64,000 nt of DNA, taken from NCBI RefSeq assembly GCF_001643775.1, contig NZ_CP011402.1, positions 1,396,432-1,460,431 of the forward strand. Reading direction: 5' to 3'. The stretch comes from Denitrobacterium detoxificans (GTDB lineage: Bacteria > Actinomycetota > Coriobacteriia > Coriobacteriales > Eggerthellaceae). The translations under genes were made by a program, and so were the position numbers. Every line of letters begins with the position of its first letter. Position 1 is the stretch's first letter. Of this stretch, positions 21,106 through 30,512 are shown piece after piece. The notes under the pieces are model-generated. The model made no database searches and was not told the DNA's origin. It worked only from the letters and a program-made list of their open reading frames with translations.

Positions 21106-21183
21106 AACACCACATCCTTCTAAGTAAAACTGAAACGTTCAATACGGACTCACAACCCACCTCTCATGTCCCTGATACAAACT

Positions 21184-22155
21184 CTAATTTAGGTAATACG
21201 TGGCCGTAGCGCGGGCTACTTCATCGTCGTCCGTTACGATGATGAGCACCACGGCATTTGCGGGCGTACCGAACTTGGCATGCCCATACAGTTGGCCATC
21301 GGAGAACAGCGTCGCATTCTCCTCGTATCCTTGGAATTCGATGTTCGCCGTGTATACACCCTCGTCGAGCGCACGGCTCATTTCGACATCGGCAACGTAC
21401 TCGCCGGGATAGAGAGCGCCGGATTCATAGAGCACTTCACCCGTATCCTGCAAGGTAATCGTAAATTTCTGCGCACAATGGTTGTTTTCGATATTCTCGA
21501 CGTTCACACCCGTAGCCTGCGCGGAACCAGGATGCATGCGAATAGAGGGCGAGCAGGAGATCTGCATGGAGTACCATGCCACTTCCTGATTCAAATCGTC
21601 GATGATCTCCTGCTCTGACTTTCCTTCGTAATAGCCCTTCTGGGCGTTGGGATCGAGCCACTGGCTGTTCAGGAAGGTGAAGGCGCCAACGGCCCCTACG
21701 GCAGCCAATACCAGAACAGCCAGTGCAATTTTGAACGGCAGCGGAACCAGAATGGGTCGTGCCGAGATGATGATGCAAGGCGTTACGCCCTCGCCCGAAG
21801 GCAGCTCCTTGAAGTGAACTTCGCCATCGTCATCGGAAACGTTGGCAGTAGCATGCGAGGCGGTAACATCCTCCCCCGCTTCTTCGGCCTGCTTGGCCTT
21901 CTTGCCCTTAAGGGCCTTGTACGAGCCCTTCACCTTGAAACCGGAGCCGGGAACCTCTTCCAGATGCTGCTTGCCATCTGCATCGACATAGAGCTTTCCT
22001 GGCTTGAACTGCACGATGAACCGACCCGAGCTAGGCATACCCGTGACGTCGATTTCGCATTTATGCAGATGAGCATGGTCGGCTGTAACCGCAACGAAGG
22101 ACTTCCCCTTGAAGGGAACGGTAAGGACATTGGTATTTCCGGTCGTTTCAGACAC
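21184..22155 (-). CDS. Single-pass membrane protein of unknown function
   Basis: About 323 residues: a polar N-terminal part of about 140 residues with beta-rich sequence and a Lys/Glu linker (KALKGKKAKQAEEAGED), one membrane helix (FKIALAVLVLAAVGAVGAFTF) and an outer domain of about 150 residues with two Cys (ISCSPS and ENNHCAQK) that could form a disulfide. The start is uncertain: a GTG at 22155 follows AGGGGGAG closely, while a TTG at 22188 would add 11 residues. It lies upstream of the secreted protein gene; the two may work together at the surface. Confidence 0.65.
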   Translation of the reverse strand: MSETTGNTNVLTVPFKGKSFVAVTADHAHLHKCEIDVTGMPSSGRFIVQFKPGKLYVDADGKQHLEEVPGSGFKVKGSYKALKGKKAKQAEEAGEDVTASHATANVSDDDGEVHFKELPSGEGVTPCIIISARPILVPLPFKIALAVLVLAAVGAVGAFTFLNSQWLDPNAQKGYYEGKSEQEIIDDLNQEVAWYSMQISCSPSIRMHPGSAQATGVNVENIENNHCAQKFTITLQDTGEVLYESGALYPGEYVADVEMSRALDEGVYTANIEFQGYEENATLFSDGQLYGHAKFGTPANAVVLIIVTDDDEVARATATYYLN

Positions 22156-22274
22156 GGCTCCCCCTTCGGTAGGCCCGCTATACCCCAAACCGCCAAGGCA
22201 CCCCAGACGAGTCGGCCCACTAATGTTATCACATATATGTACCCGCCATCATTACGACAAGCCCCGAACATAGC

Positions 22275-22306
22275 AACGCCTGGCCTACGAGCGTAAGCCA
22301 GGCGTT
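22275..22306 (-). terminator. Terminator after yqeY
   Basis: A 10-bp perfect stem, AACGCCTGGC pairing with GCCAGGCGTT, around a 12-base loop, 26 bases beyond the yqeY stop. Confidence 0.7.
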
Positions 22307-22331
22307 ATATCGAATTTGACAAACGGTAACG

Positions 22332-22775
22332 TTAGGAAAGGCGCGCGCCCGCATCCTTGGCAGCTTGCGCCTTGTCGAAGTTGCCACCCGTCGCGGCATT
22401 CAATGCACCCATGACCTTGCCCATGTCGCGCTTCGTTTCGGCTCCCAGCTCGGCAATGGTCTTTTCCACCAGGGCGGTAAGCTCCTCACCAGCAAGCTGA
22501 GCGGGAAGCAGATCGTTCAGGATTTCCACCTGACGCTGCAGGTTCTGAGTACGCTCTTCGTCGGTGCCCGCCTTCTGCGAGCCTTCCAGCGTTTCGCTCG
22601 TCTGCTTGATGAGACGCTTCACCATGGCGGTTACGTCTTCGTCGGTAACGTCGCGGCGCTCGTTCACTTCGATGTCCTTCAGCTCGCCGTGAACCTGACG
22701 AAGAATGGACAGACGCACCTTGTCACGGGCGCGCATGGCATCTTTAATCTGGTCTTTCAGCTCATCGTAGGTCAT
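22332..22775 (-). CDS. yqeY: GatB/YqeY domain protein
   Basis: A 147-residue helical protein matching the YqeY family: TYDELKDQIKDAMRARDKVRL at the start, then LNDLLPAQLAGEEL and a C-terminal MGKVMGALN segment. It resembles the tRNA-binding tail domain of GatB; its exact role is not established. An AAGGAG site precedes the ATG. It stands alone between two hairpins. Confidence 0.92.
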   Translation of the reverse strand: MTYDELKDQIKDAMRARDKVRLSILRQVHGELKDIEVNERRDVTDEDVTAMVKRLIKQTSETLEGSQKAGTDEERTQNLQRQVEILNDLLPAQLAGEELTALVEKTIAELGAETKRDMGKVMGALNAATGGNFDKAQAAKDAGARLS

Positions 22776-22882
22776 AAGGCAACTCCTTCGAAGTAATGTT
22801 CCTTGGCATCAATAGTAGACCCGAACGGCACATGCGCACTGCTTTTTCGCGCGAATCGCATATACGCGCGAGCCGGGGCACG

Positions 22883-22910
22883 AAAACGGCCCGCCGAAAA
22901 CGACGGGCCG
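22883..22910 (-). terminator. Terminator of the kor operon
   Basis: CGGCCCG and CGGGCCG pair around a 10-base loop and are followed on the minus strand by TTTTC. The stem ends about 27 bases beyond the korC stop. Confidence 0.78.
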
Positions 22911-22936
22911 CAAAGCAAACCGATTGAAGTCGTAGC

Positions 22937-23473
22937 CTAGAGCGACATGCCCAGGGCGAGCGCCTTCTGGTTCGGGGCGAGAAGCTTCTGCTTACGCGGG
23001 GGAATAACCTTGGTAAGCGCCTCCTCGATGCTCTCCTTCTTGCAGAACTGCGTTTCCGCGAAGAGCTTGCCCGTGAGAATGACGTTCGAAAGCGTCTTGA
23101 AGCCATTCTCTTCCGCCAGCTGGGTGCTGGGGATGGGGAAAATGCGCACGTCATCGCGCTGCGGAATATCGGGCACCAGCGTGGTGTCCACCAGAACCAA
23201 GCCGCCGGGAACAACCGCGTCGATGAACTTGTAGACGCTCGGCTGGTTCATGGCAACCAGAACATCGGGCTCGGTTACGAGCGGGCTGCCAATGGGTTCG
23301 TCGGAAAGACACACGCTGCAGTTCGCCGTGCCGCCGCGCATTTCGGGGCCGTAGCTGGGAAGCCAGGAAATCTCGCGGCCTTCGATAAGGCCCGCCTGGG
23401 CAATGATCTTGCCCGCGAAGAGCAGACCCTGCCCACCAAAGCCCGCCAGGATGATATTCAGATCCTTCGCCAT
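22937..23473 (-). CDS. korC: 2-oxoacid:ferredoxin oxidoreductase gamma subunit
   Basis: A 178-residue gamma subunit with the family start ILAGFGGQGLLFAGKIIAQAG, SYGPEMRGGTANCSVCLS and EPDVLVAMNQPS. It takes part in CoA-dependent oxidative decarboxylation of a 2-oxoacid with reduction of ferredoxin. It follows korB by 3 bases. Substrate (2-oxoglutarate or branched 2-oxoacid) cannot be fixed from the sequence. Confidence 0.9.
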   Translation of the reverse strand: MAKDLNIILAGFGGQGLLFAGKIIAQAGLIEGREISWLPSYGPEMRGGTANCSVCLSDEPIGSPLVTEPDVLVAMNQPSVYKFIDAVVPGGLVLVDTTLVPDIPQRDDVRIFPIPSTQLAEENGFKTLSNVILTGKLFAETQFCKKESIEEALTKVIPPRKQKLLAPNQKALALGMSL

Positions 23474-23476
23474 GGA

Positions 23477-24301
23477 TTACGCCTCCTTCTGCGCGATGGG
23501 GCATTCCGCGGCGCGCGCCGCAGCAGCCTCGCGAATGCTGGGGTAGCCATCGGCGACGACGTCCTTGTACACGCCCAGCGGATAGTACGGCAGCATGTTC
23601 TCGCGCATCCACTCGAAGGATTCCTGAGGGGTAAGACCCCAGTTCGTGGAGCAGGTGCCCACGATTTCGATGAGCGTGTAGCCGCGACCCTCCATCTGAT
23701 AGGTAAACGCCTTCTCGATGGCCTTCTTGGCCTTGCGCACGTGAGCCGGCGTATCGACCGTAACGCGTTCCAGGTACGCAACGCCGTCGAGGTCCTTCAG
23801 CAGCTCGCACACGCGAATGGGATAGCCCGCGGTGTTCACGTCGCGACCATAGGGAGACGTCTGCGTAATCTGGTTCGGCAAGCTGGTAGGAGCCATCTGG
23901 CCACCCGTCATGCCGTAGATGGCATTGTTGTAGAAGATGACCGTGATGTTCTCGCCACGCGTTGCGGCGTGCACCGTTTCCGCCATACCAATGCTGGCCA
24001 GGTCGCCATCACCCTGGTAGCTGAACACCAGGTTGCCGGGATGCACGCGCTTCACGGCGGTAGCCACCGCGGGAGCACGACCATGCGCAGCCTCGATCAT
24101 GTCGCAGCCAAAGTAGTCGTAGGCCATAACGGAGCAGCCAACGGGCGCCACGCCCACGGCTTTGCCCTCGAGATCCATCTTGTCCATGGCTTCCGCCACC
24201 AGGCGATGCACGATACCATGCGGACAGCCGGGGCAATAGTGGAACGGAACGGGCAGCAGCGACTTCGGTCGCTGGAACATGATTTTCTTTTCTTGCGTCA
24301 T
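23477..24301 (-). CDS. korB: 2-oxoacid:ferredoxin oxidoreductase beta subunit (TPP-binding)
   Basis: A 274-residue beta subunit that binds thiamine diphosphate. Landmarks are FHYCPGCPHGIVHR (cluster/TPP region), YQGDGDLASIGMAE and NNAIYGMTGGQMAPTS. It is two bases downstream of korA and is part of korD-A-B-C. Confidence 0.92.
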   Translation of the reverse strand: MTQEKKIMFQRPKSLLPVPFHYCPGCPHGIVHRLVAEAMDKMDLEGKAVGVAPVGCSVMAYDYFGCDMIEAAHGRAPAVATAVKRVHPGNLVFSYQGDGDLASIGMAETVHAATRGENITVIFYNNAIYGMTGGQMAPTSLPNQITQTSPYGRDVNTAGYPIRVCELLKDLDGVAYLERVTVDTPAHVRKAKKAIEKAFTYQMEGRGYTLIEIVGTCSTNWGLTPQESFEWMRENMLPYYPLGVYKDVVADGYPSIREAAAARAAECPIAQKEA

Positions 24302-24303
24302 AC

Positions 24304-25368
24304 CTATTCACCTGCCTGTTCGGCCATCTTGCGGATGGCATCGAGCACTTCCGCGGGGGAAGGAATCATGCCGCCCGTACGACCGAAGAACGAAACGGGA
24401 CGAGCGTCGTGGATGGCAAGGCGCACGTCATCGACCATCTGACCCATGGACATTTCCACCGACAGATAGGCCTTGGCCTGGTCAACCGTGGCGGCAAGGG
24501 CGTCGTTGGGGAACGGCCAGAGCGTGATGGGGCGAAGCAGACCAACCTTGATGCCTTCCGCGCGCGCCTTGGTAACGGCAGTGCGGGCAATGCGAGCGCT
24601 GGCACCAAAGGCCACGACCACGTATTCGGCATCTTCCAGCATGAAGCCCTCGCTGCGCTGCTCGGTCTGTTCGACCTTCTCGTAGCGCTTGTAGCGTTCG
24701 ATGAGCTTGTCTTCCAGCTGGTCGGGCTGCAGGTACAGCGAATTAGCCACATTGTGCGGGCGCTTGCCGCCATGACCGCAGGTAGCCCACGGCTTTTCGG
24801 GAAGATCCGTCTTTTCGGGCGGGAGCACTACGGGCTCCATCATCTGACCCAGCAGACCGTCGGCCAAAATGACCACGGGCATGAGGTATTCATCGGCCTT
24901 GTCGAAGGCAAGGTAGACCAGGTCGGCCATTTCCTGCACGGTGCAGGGAGCGAACACGATATGGCGCGAATCGCCATGGCCCATAGCGCGCGTGGCCTGC
25001 CAATAGTCCTGCTGAGAGGGCTGAATGGAGCCCAGACCCGGGCCGCCACGCTCGACGTTGATGATGACGCCCGGAAGGTCGGCACCAGCCATGTAGGAAA
25101 TGCCCTCGGCCTTCAGGGAAACGCCCGGCGACGAGGACGACGTCATGCAGCGCGCGCCAGCGGCAGAAGCGCCATACAGCATGTTGATGGCGGCAACTTC
25201 GCTTTCGGCCTGCAGGAACGTGCCGCCGATCTTCGGCATCGTCTTGCTCATGTACGCCGCGATTTCCGTCTGGGGCGTGATGGGGTAACCGAAGTAGAAA
25301 CGGCAACCCGCACGCACGGCGGCTGCGGCAAGGGCCTCGTTGCCCTTCATAAGTACTTTCTCAGCCAT
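24304..25368 (-). CDS. korA: 2-oxoacid:ferredoxin oxidoreductase alpha subunit
   Basis: A 354-residue alpha subunit. The pyrimidine-binding part shows GNEALAAAAVRAGC, FGYPITPQTEIAAYM and AESEVAAINMLYGASAAGAR; the middle has SSPGVSLKAEGISYM; the end has SVEMSMGQMVDDV. The ATG at 25368 lies directly after the ferredoxin stop; the frame extends upstream into korD without homology. Confidence 0.92.
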   Translation of the reverse strand: MAEKVLMKGNEALAAAAVRAGCRFYFGYPITPQTEIAAYMSKTMPKIGGTFLQAESEVAAINMLYGASAAGARCMTSSSSPGVSLKAEGISYMAGADLPGVIINVERGGPGLGSIQPSQQDYWQATRAMGHGDSRHIVFAPCTVQEMADLVYLAFDKADEYLMPVVILADGLLGQMMEPVVLPPEKTDLPEKPWATCGHGGKRPHNVANSLYLQPDQLEDKLIERYKRYEKVEQTEQRSEGFMLEDAEYVVVAFGASARIARTAVTKARAEGIKVGLLRPITLWPFPNDALAATVDQAKAYLSVEMSMGQMVDDVRLAIHDARPVSFFGRTGGMIPSPAEVLDAIRKMAEQAGE

Positions 25369-25370
25369 AC

Positions 25371-25580
25371 CTAGAACCTCTCGACCGTAATTGCCACATC
25401 GGGGCACATCGTGGCGCACGAGCAGCATGCCGTGCAGCGCTCCTCGTCTACCAGATGCGCAGGATGATAGCCCTTTGCGTTAATGCGCTCGGTATCGAGC
25501 TCGACAATGCCCAGAGGGCACGCATCGACGCACAGGCCACACCCCTTGCAATACGTCTCGTCTACGATAATTCGCGACAT
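25371..25580 (-). CDS. korD: 2x[4Fe-4S] ferredoxin subunit of the oxidoreductase
   Basis: A 69-residue ferredoxin with two cluster motifs: CKGCGLCVDACP near the N-terminus and CTACCSCATMCP near the end. It carries electrons from the KorABC core to free ferredoxin. It is the first of the four kor genes and ends two bases before korA. Confidence 0.93.
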   Translation of the reverse strand: MSRIIVDETYCKGCGLCVDACPLGIVELDTERINAKGYHPAHLVDEERCTACCSCATMCPDVAITVERF

Positions 25581-25633
25581 AAGCTTCTCCTTCTATGTTC
25601 AGCCCCGATGCGCAACCCGGGGCACGTAACCAA

Positions 25634-26395
25634 CTATTCGGCATCCCACGGAGTGCGAACGTACTTGCGCACCACGTAGTCGCCAGGAAGCGGCACCACG
25701 CCTTCGGGGCGATACCCCGAGGCAACGCTGGCCAGCGGCACCGTATGCACCACCACGGGCAAACCAACTTGACGGCCAACCTCTTCGGCAAAGACGCGAC
25801 CGCGTTCGACCACCTGGGGAGACGTTTCCGCAGAAAGATGCGTGTTGTTCACCACGCCCGTTGCCGTAAGGCGACAGGCAGCCTGGATTTCGGGCAGGAT
25901 GGCAGCGGCATCGGCAGGCTCGGGCGTACCCTCACGCATGGCGTTCACCACGTACAGGAAGGCATACGAGCCCCGCTTGAGCGCGGCCGAAAAGCGGCCG
26001 AGCGCCGTGGCACCCGCATCGTCGCCACCCACGTCCAGGATGAGCAGACGGTTCGCGTCAGCATATGCGGCTTCGATGGCAGAAGACACGCGACCCGAAA
26101 GAGCCGGCGTATCGAGGGCCGTGCCCCCAAACGTAGGGGCGATGAGCGCAACCCCGGCAGCTTCGAGCACATCGGCATACTCGCACGAGCGGAAATAGGG
26201 ATTCACGACGTCAAGATCGGCCACCGTGACTTCCCTGCCAGCCCGCGCCGCATCGACGGCGAAGTTCAAGGCGAAGTTCGTCTTCCCCACCCCGTAATGG
26301 CCGCACACCACCACAACTTGCCCCAGGCCAAGCAAGGATTGCGGCAAGGGCGAAGAGGGTTGGTATGTTGCTTCGGGCGTGTCCATGCATCCCAT
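25634..26395 (-). CDS. ParA/MinD-like P-loop ATPase upstream of korDABC
   Basis: A 253-residue protein with a P-loop GHYGVGKTNFALN (32 onward) in place of the KGGxGKT form of ParA, a VADLDVVNPYFRS switch-like segment and LLILDVGGDDAGATAL as the Walker B region. It precedes korD by 53 bases on the same strand and probably shares its transcript. A role in assembly or regulation of the ferredoxin oxidoreductase is suggested by position only. The start may be the ATG at 26395 or the one at 26386; neither has a strong ribosome site. Confidence 0.78.
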   Translation of the reverse strand: MGCMDTPEATYQPSSPLPQSLLGLGQVVVVCGHYGVGKTNFALNFAVDAARAGREVTVADLDVVNPYFRSCEYADVLEAAGVALIAPTFGGTALDTPALSGRVSSAIEAAYADANRLLILDVGGDDAGATALGRFSAALKRGSYAFLYVVNAMREGTPEPADAAAILPEIQAACRLTATGVVNNTHLSAETSPQVVERGRVFAEEVGRQVGLPVVVHTVPLASVASGYRPEGVVPLPGDYVVRKYVRTPWDAE

Positions 26396-26551
26396 TCAAG
26401 CATGAAAGATGCAGATTGCAAGGAGGTGGCGGCCGATTTCCTCATAATCACTATCGCGCACTAAAGTAAGTGAGTATAGTACCGTGCAGTGATTGGCCCA
26501 AAGGGGTATAGTCTGCATAAACGATTGCGATGAAAAGGAGGAAAGCTAATC

Positions 26552-27136
26552 ATGGACGTCAGCACGCAAGAGGTTGCGAACCGAATTAAAGCCCTGCGCG
26601 AAGACATGGGATTCTCCATGCAGGAAATGGCCGAAAGCACCGGCCGCACGCTTTCCGAATACACCGCTCAGGAATCGGGCGAAGAAGACCTCTCGTTCAC
26701 GTTCCTGTCGAAGTGCGCCGCAAAGTTCGGCGTCGACGTAATCGAGCTGCTTACGGGCGAAAACCCGCACCTTTCCGGCTACTCCCTGGTGCGCGCGGGC
26801 GACGGCCTGCCCATCAACCGCCGTGCGGGCTTCCAGTATCTGCACAAGGCGCCGTTTTTGCGCGATAAGCTGTGCGAGCCCTTCCTGGTAACCATCCCCT
26901 ACCTGGAAGAGGAGCAGGATAAGCCCATCCACCTGTCCTACCACAAGGGCCAGGAGCTCGATTTCATCATCAGCGGTTCCATGAAGTTCCGCTACGAAGA
27001 CCACATCGAGGAAGTGTCGGTAGGCGACACGCTCCTCTACGATTCAGGCCGCGGACACGGCATGATCGCCACAGGGGGCGAGGATTGCGTGTTCATGGCC
27101 ATCGTGATGAAGCCCGCGGATTCGAGCATTAGCTAG
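26552..27136 (+). CDS. XRE-family regulator with cupin domain
   Basis: A 194-residue transcription regulator: helix-turn-helix at about residues 5-62 (ANRIKALREDMGFSMQEMAE) and a C-terminal cupin barrel (HLSYHKGQELDFIISG, then VSVGDTLLYDSGRGHGM). The GGAGG site is strong. It is followed after about 85 bases by an acyl-CoA synthetase in the same direction; this pair is common, and the cupin presumably senses the acid or its CoA ester. Confidence 0.88.
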   Translation: MDVSTQEVANRIKALREDMGFSMQEMAESTGRTLSEYTAQESGEEDLSFTFLSKCAAKFGVDVIELLTGENPHLSGYSLVRAGDGLPINRRAGFQYLHKAPFLRDKLCEPFLVTIPYLEEEQDKPIHLSYHKGQELDFIISGSMKFRYEDHIEEVSVGDTLLYDSGRGHGMIATGGEDCVFMAIVMKPADSSIS

Positions 27137-27221
27137 GCGTTACTCCGTGCGAGTAGCGCCGCAACGCCATTCAACTGCTCGAACAATCACGCGGGAAACC
27201 GCATCACACAAGGAAGAAGAC

Positions 27222-29006
27222 ATGCGAAACATACATCAGCGATTCGTTGAGGAATCTTACGACGAAGCGGGCGTGCTCACGCGCTTCCGCGCCAACTACC
27301 CCGATAGCTTCAACTTCGGATACGACGTCGTAGACGATATCGCGCAAGCCGAACCCGAACGCCCCGCCATGATCTGGGCGAACCCCGAAGGCGAAGAGCA
27401 CCATTTCACGTTCGGCGACATGAAGACCTGGAGCGACAAGACGGCTAACGCACTGGCCGCTGCAGGAATCGGCCGCGGCGACATGGTCATGGTCATCGTG
27501 CGTCGCCACTATCAGTTCTGGTTTATCGCCACGGCACTGCACAAGCTGGGCGCCGTCATGGTTCCCGCCACGTTCATGCTGAAGGAGCACGACCTCACGT
27601 ATCGCATCCAGAGCGCCGACGTGAAGGCCATCATCTGTTCCAACTGCGGCGATATCGCCCAGATCGTAGACAACGTCCACGCCGAATGCCCCACCCTGCA
27701 GGCAAAGTTCCTGGTGAACGCCGCAGGTGGCGGGCTTATGTCACCCGAAGACGTACAGGCGGCGGGCTACGGCGCCGCGCTTTCCGGCCCCGCGGGCATC
27801 TGCGCCACGAGCGTGCAGCGCGAAGGCTGGATCGACTTCAACACCGTCGTACGCGAAGCAAGCGAGGAATTCGAGCGCCGCGAAACCAGCGCCGCCGACC
27901 CCATGCTCATGTACTTTTCCAGCGGCACCTCGGGCAACCCGAAAATGGTGCTTCATAACAGCGGCTATGCCGTGGCGCACACCGTCACCGCCAAGCATTG
28001 GCACAACGTGGTAAGCGACGGCGGCCTGCACTTCACCATCGCCGACACGGGCTGGGGTAAGGCCGTATGGGGCAAGTACTATGGCCAGTGGCTCATGGAG
28101 GCCTGCGTGCTCACGTACGATTTCGACCGCTTCCATGCCAGCGAGATCTTGGACCTCATCGCAAAGTACCAGGTAACCACCCTGTGCTGCCCGCCCACCA
28201 TGTACCGCATGTTCATGGAAGCCGGCATCGACGATCACGACCTTTCCAGCCTCACGTACTGCACGACTGCTGGCGAGGCGCTAAACCCCGACTTGTTCGA
28301 GTTCTGGAAGAAGCACACGGGCCTCACCATCTACGAGGGATTCGGTCAAACGGAAACGCCGCTTACCGTGGCCAACCTGCGTGGCATGACGCCGCGCCCC
28401 GGTTCCATGGGCCGCCCCGTTCCGCAGTACGTCATGGAGGTGCACAACCCCGACGACACGAAGTGCGCCCCTGGCCAGACGGGTGAAATCTGCATCAAGG
28501 CCGACGAAGACACCCACGGCATCCTTATGGAGTACTATCGCAACCCCGAAAAGACCGCCGAGGCCATCCACGACGGCTGGTATCACACGGGCGACACGGC
28601 CTGGGAAGACGAAGATGGCTACCTGTGGTACGTTGGCCGCAACGACGACGTCATCAAGAGCAGCGGCTACCGCATCGGGCCCTTCGAGATCGAAAGCGTC
28701 ATGTTGGAACACGAAGCGGTGCGCGAAGTTGCCGTTACCGGCGTACCCGATCCGCTGCGTGGCTTCGCCGTGAAGGCCACAGTAGTGCTGGCACCCGGCT
28801 TCAATGGCACCGACCAGCTTACGAAGGACCTGCAGACGTGGGTAAAGCGCAAGACGGCGCCCTACAAGTACCCCCGCATCATCGACTACGTGGAAGAACT
28901 CCCGAAGACGGTAAACGGCAAGATCCGCCGCGTTGCCATCCGCAAGGAAGACGAAGCGAAGGCGCACCTGCCCCAGGAACACGACAAGAAAGACGGCCTG
29001 GTGTAG
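27222..29006 (+). CDS. AMP-forming acyl-CoA synthetase
   Basis: Activates a carboxylic acid as its CoA thioester through an acyl-AMP. The 594 residues show the AMP loop MYFSSGTSGNPKMVLH, GEALNPDLF, the GFGQTETPLT motif, TGDTAWEDEDGYLWYVGRNDD and the catalytic Lys near LPKTVNGKIRR. It is most like medium-chain/aromatic acid ligases. The ATG at 27222 follows AGGAAGAAG; the frame open further upstream is leader. With the XRE-cupin gene it forms an operon ending in a strong terminator. Confidence 0.9.
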   Translation: MRNIHQRFVEESYDEAGVLTRFRANYPDSFNFGYDVVDDIAQAEPERPAMIWANPEGEEHHFTFGDMKTWSDKTANALAAAGIGRGDMVMVIVRRHYQFWFIATALHKLGAVMVPATFMLKEHDLTYRIQSADVKAIICSNCGDIAQIVDNVHAECPTLQAKFLVNAAGGGLMSPEDVQAAGYGAALSGPAGICATSVQREGWIDFNTVVREASEEFERRETSAADPMLMYFSSGTSGNPKMVLHNSGYAVAHTVTAKHWHNVVSDGGLHFTIADTGWGKAVWGKYYGQWLMEACVLTYDFDRFHASEILDLIAKYQVTTLCCPPTMYRMFMEAGIDDHDLSSLTYCTTAGEALNPDLFEFWKKHTGLTIYEGFGQTETPLTVANLRGMTPRPGSMGRPVPQYVMEVHNPDDTKCAPGQTGEICIKADEDTHGILMEYYRNPEKTAEAIHDGWYHTGDTAWEDEDGYLWYVGRNDDVIKSSGYRIGPFEIESVMLEHEAVREVAVTGVPDPLRGFAVKATVVLAPGFNGTDQLTKDLQTWVKRKTAPYKYPRIIDYVEELPKTVNGKIRRVAIRKEDEAKAHLPQEHDKKDGLV

Positions 29007-29029
29007 GAACCCGAAACAGAGCACATCCA

Positions 29030-29061
29030 ACCGCCTGCGACCAACTCGCAGGCGGTTTTTT
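29030..29061 (+). terminator. Terminator of the acyl-CoA synthetase operon
   Basis: An 11-bp perfect stem (ACCGCCTGCGA and complement), a 5-base loop and a run of six T. Classic intrinsic terminator. Confidence 0.9.
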
Positions 29062-29091
29062 ATTGCTGGGCATCGCATCCGCAGACAATAA

Positions 29092-29123
29092 AACGAGCCC
29101 GCAGCAGGCGCTACGGGCTCGTT
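29092..29123 (-). terminator. Terminator of the rimP-rsmB operon
   Basis: AACGAGCCCG and CGGGCTCGTT pair around a 12-base loop and are followed on the minus strand by TTATTG. It lies 25 bases beyond the rsmB stop. Confidence 0.85.
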
Positions 29124-29147
29124 GGGGATACGATTGCTGGCGGTAAG

Positions 29148-30512
29148 CTACTGCACGCGCATGAACAACGCCGCGAAGTGGGCGTCGGTGCCCGCTGCAG
29201 TAAGCGGGCTCTTGAAGAACAGGCCACGTGCCTTGTTGGCGTCTTCGGGGTCCCAGGGAACCAGGCGGAAGCACTTGCCTTGGTCGGACTCGAGAAACGC
29301 CTTCACGACCTGCTCGTTTTCCTGCGCCAGCACCGTGCAGGTGGCGTAGGCAAGGCGGCCCCCAACCTTCACGCGCGTAGATGCCTCGGTGAGCATCTGA
29401 AGCTGCAATTCGGCAAGAGCGCGCACATCGGCGGGACGCAGACGCCAGCGAATTTCGGGATGACGACGCAGCGTGCCCACACCCGAGCAAGGGGCATCGA
29501 GGAAGACGCCATCGTAGAGCGTCTTGCCCAGGGCGGAAAGATCGCGCGCATCGAGCGTACGCACGCCTTCCAGCTCGACCCCGAACTGCTGGGCGCGCTT
29601 GCGCAGCAAGTCGGCCTTGAAGCCATGGTTGTCGATGGCGGTAAGCTGCATCTGCTTACCCCACGTGCGATGAGCATGCGCCTGAATGAGGATGGTCTTC
29701 GTACCGCGGCCCGAACCAATTTCCAGGAACGTACCGGGCTGTTCCGGCAGCACGCGCGACGCGATAACTTGGGCAGCAGCATCGCTTACCAGCAAGCCAC
29801 CTTCCCTGAACAGGTACTGCGCGGCATGTGCGGCAACGGCCGTGCTGGGTGCGTGATAGCACCCGGGAACGGCATGCGAAGCAACGGTAACGCTCTCGAG
29901 CGTGACGCCCTCACGCGCAAACGTGCGCTTCACGCGGTCTTCATCGACCTTCAGGCCCGGCACGGCGAAGAACACGGGAGCGGGATGGTTCGAAGCTTCC
30001 ATGAACACGTCGGCGCCATGACGCCCCAGCTGGGCGATGAGCTGCTCGGCAAGCCACGCGGGAAAGCCATGCTTGCGCCCCAGCGCGGCGTCGTCGGTAT
30101 GCGGATTCGCAAACGGAAAATCGAGCTTTGCACGCACGATCTTTCGCAGCACGGCATTTGCCAAGCGCGCAGCCTTGGGCTGCACATGGCGAACGAGCTC
30201 GACGCCCTGGTCGACCACGGCGTGAGCATCTTTGCCCAGGAAGATGACCTCGTATGTGCTGACGCGCAACGCGTCGCGCACGTCATCCTGCACGTCGCGC
30301 GGCGTATTCAGGCAGCGATTGATGACCTCGTCGAGCGTGCCCCACGTGGCCACGACGCCCAGCACGAGCACACGCGCGAAGCCGGCGTCGGATGCGGAAA
30401 GCTTGGCATCGCGCAGATACGCCGTAAGCACATCGGACGCAAACGCCTGGCGCTGGCGCACCGTAGCGCACACCTCTACCGCCGCACGACGGGCGGGGGA
30501 AAGTTTAGCCAT
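29148..30512 (-). CDS. rsmB: 16S rRNA (cytosine-967-C5)-methyltransferase
   Basis: Methylates C967 of 16S rRNA. The 454 residues combine an N-terminal NusB-like RNA-binding domain (1-145) with a SAM methyltransferase. Motif I is LEIGSGRGTKT, motif IV is DAPCSGVG, and the catalytic Cys is in motif VI, YATCTV. Its ATG overlaps the fmt end by 8 bases. The NusB domain at the front distinguishes RsmB from RsmF. Confidence 0.92.
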   Translation of the reverse strand: MAKLSPARRAAVEVCATVRQRQAFASDVLTAYLRDAKLSASDAGFARVLVLGVVATWGTLDEVINRCLNTPRDVQDDVRDALRVSTYEVIFLGKDAHAVVDQGVELVRHVQPKAARLANAVLRKIVRAKLDFPFANPHTDDAALGRKHGFPAWLAEQLIAQLGRHGADVFMEASNHPAPVFFAVPGLKVDEDRVKRTFAREGVTLESVTVASHAVPGCYHAPSTAVAAHAAQYLFREGGLLVSDAAAQVIASRVLPEQPGTFLEIGSGRGTKTILIQAHAHRTWGKQMQLTAIDNHGFKADLLRKRAQQFGVELEGVRTLDARDLSALGKTLYDGVFLDAPCSGVGTLRRHPEIRWRLRPADVRALAELQLQMLTEASTRVKVGGRLAYATCTVLAQENEQVVKAFLESDQGKCFRLVPWDPEDANKARGLFFKSPLTAAGTDAHFAALFMRVQ

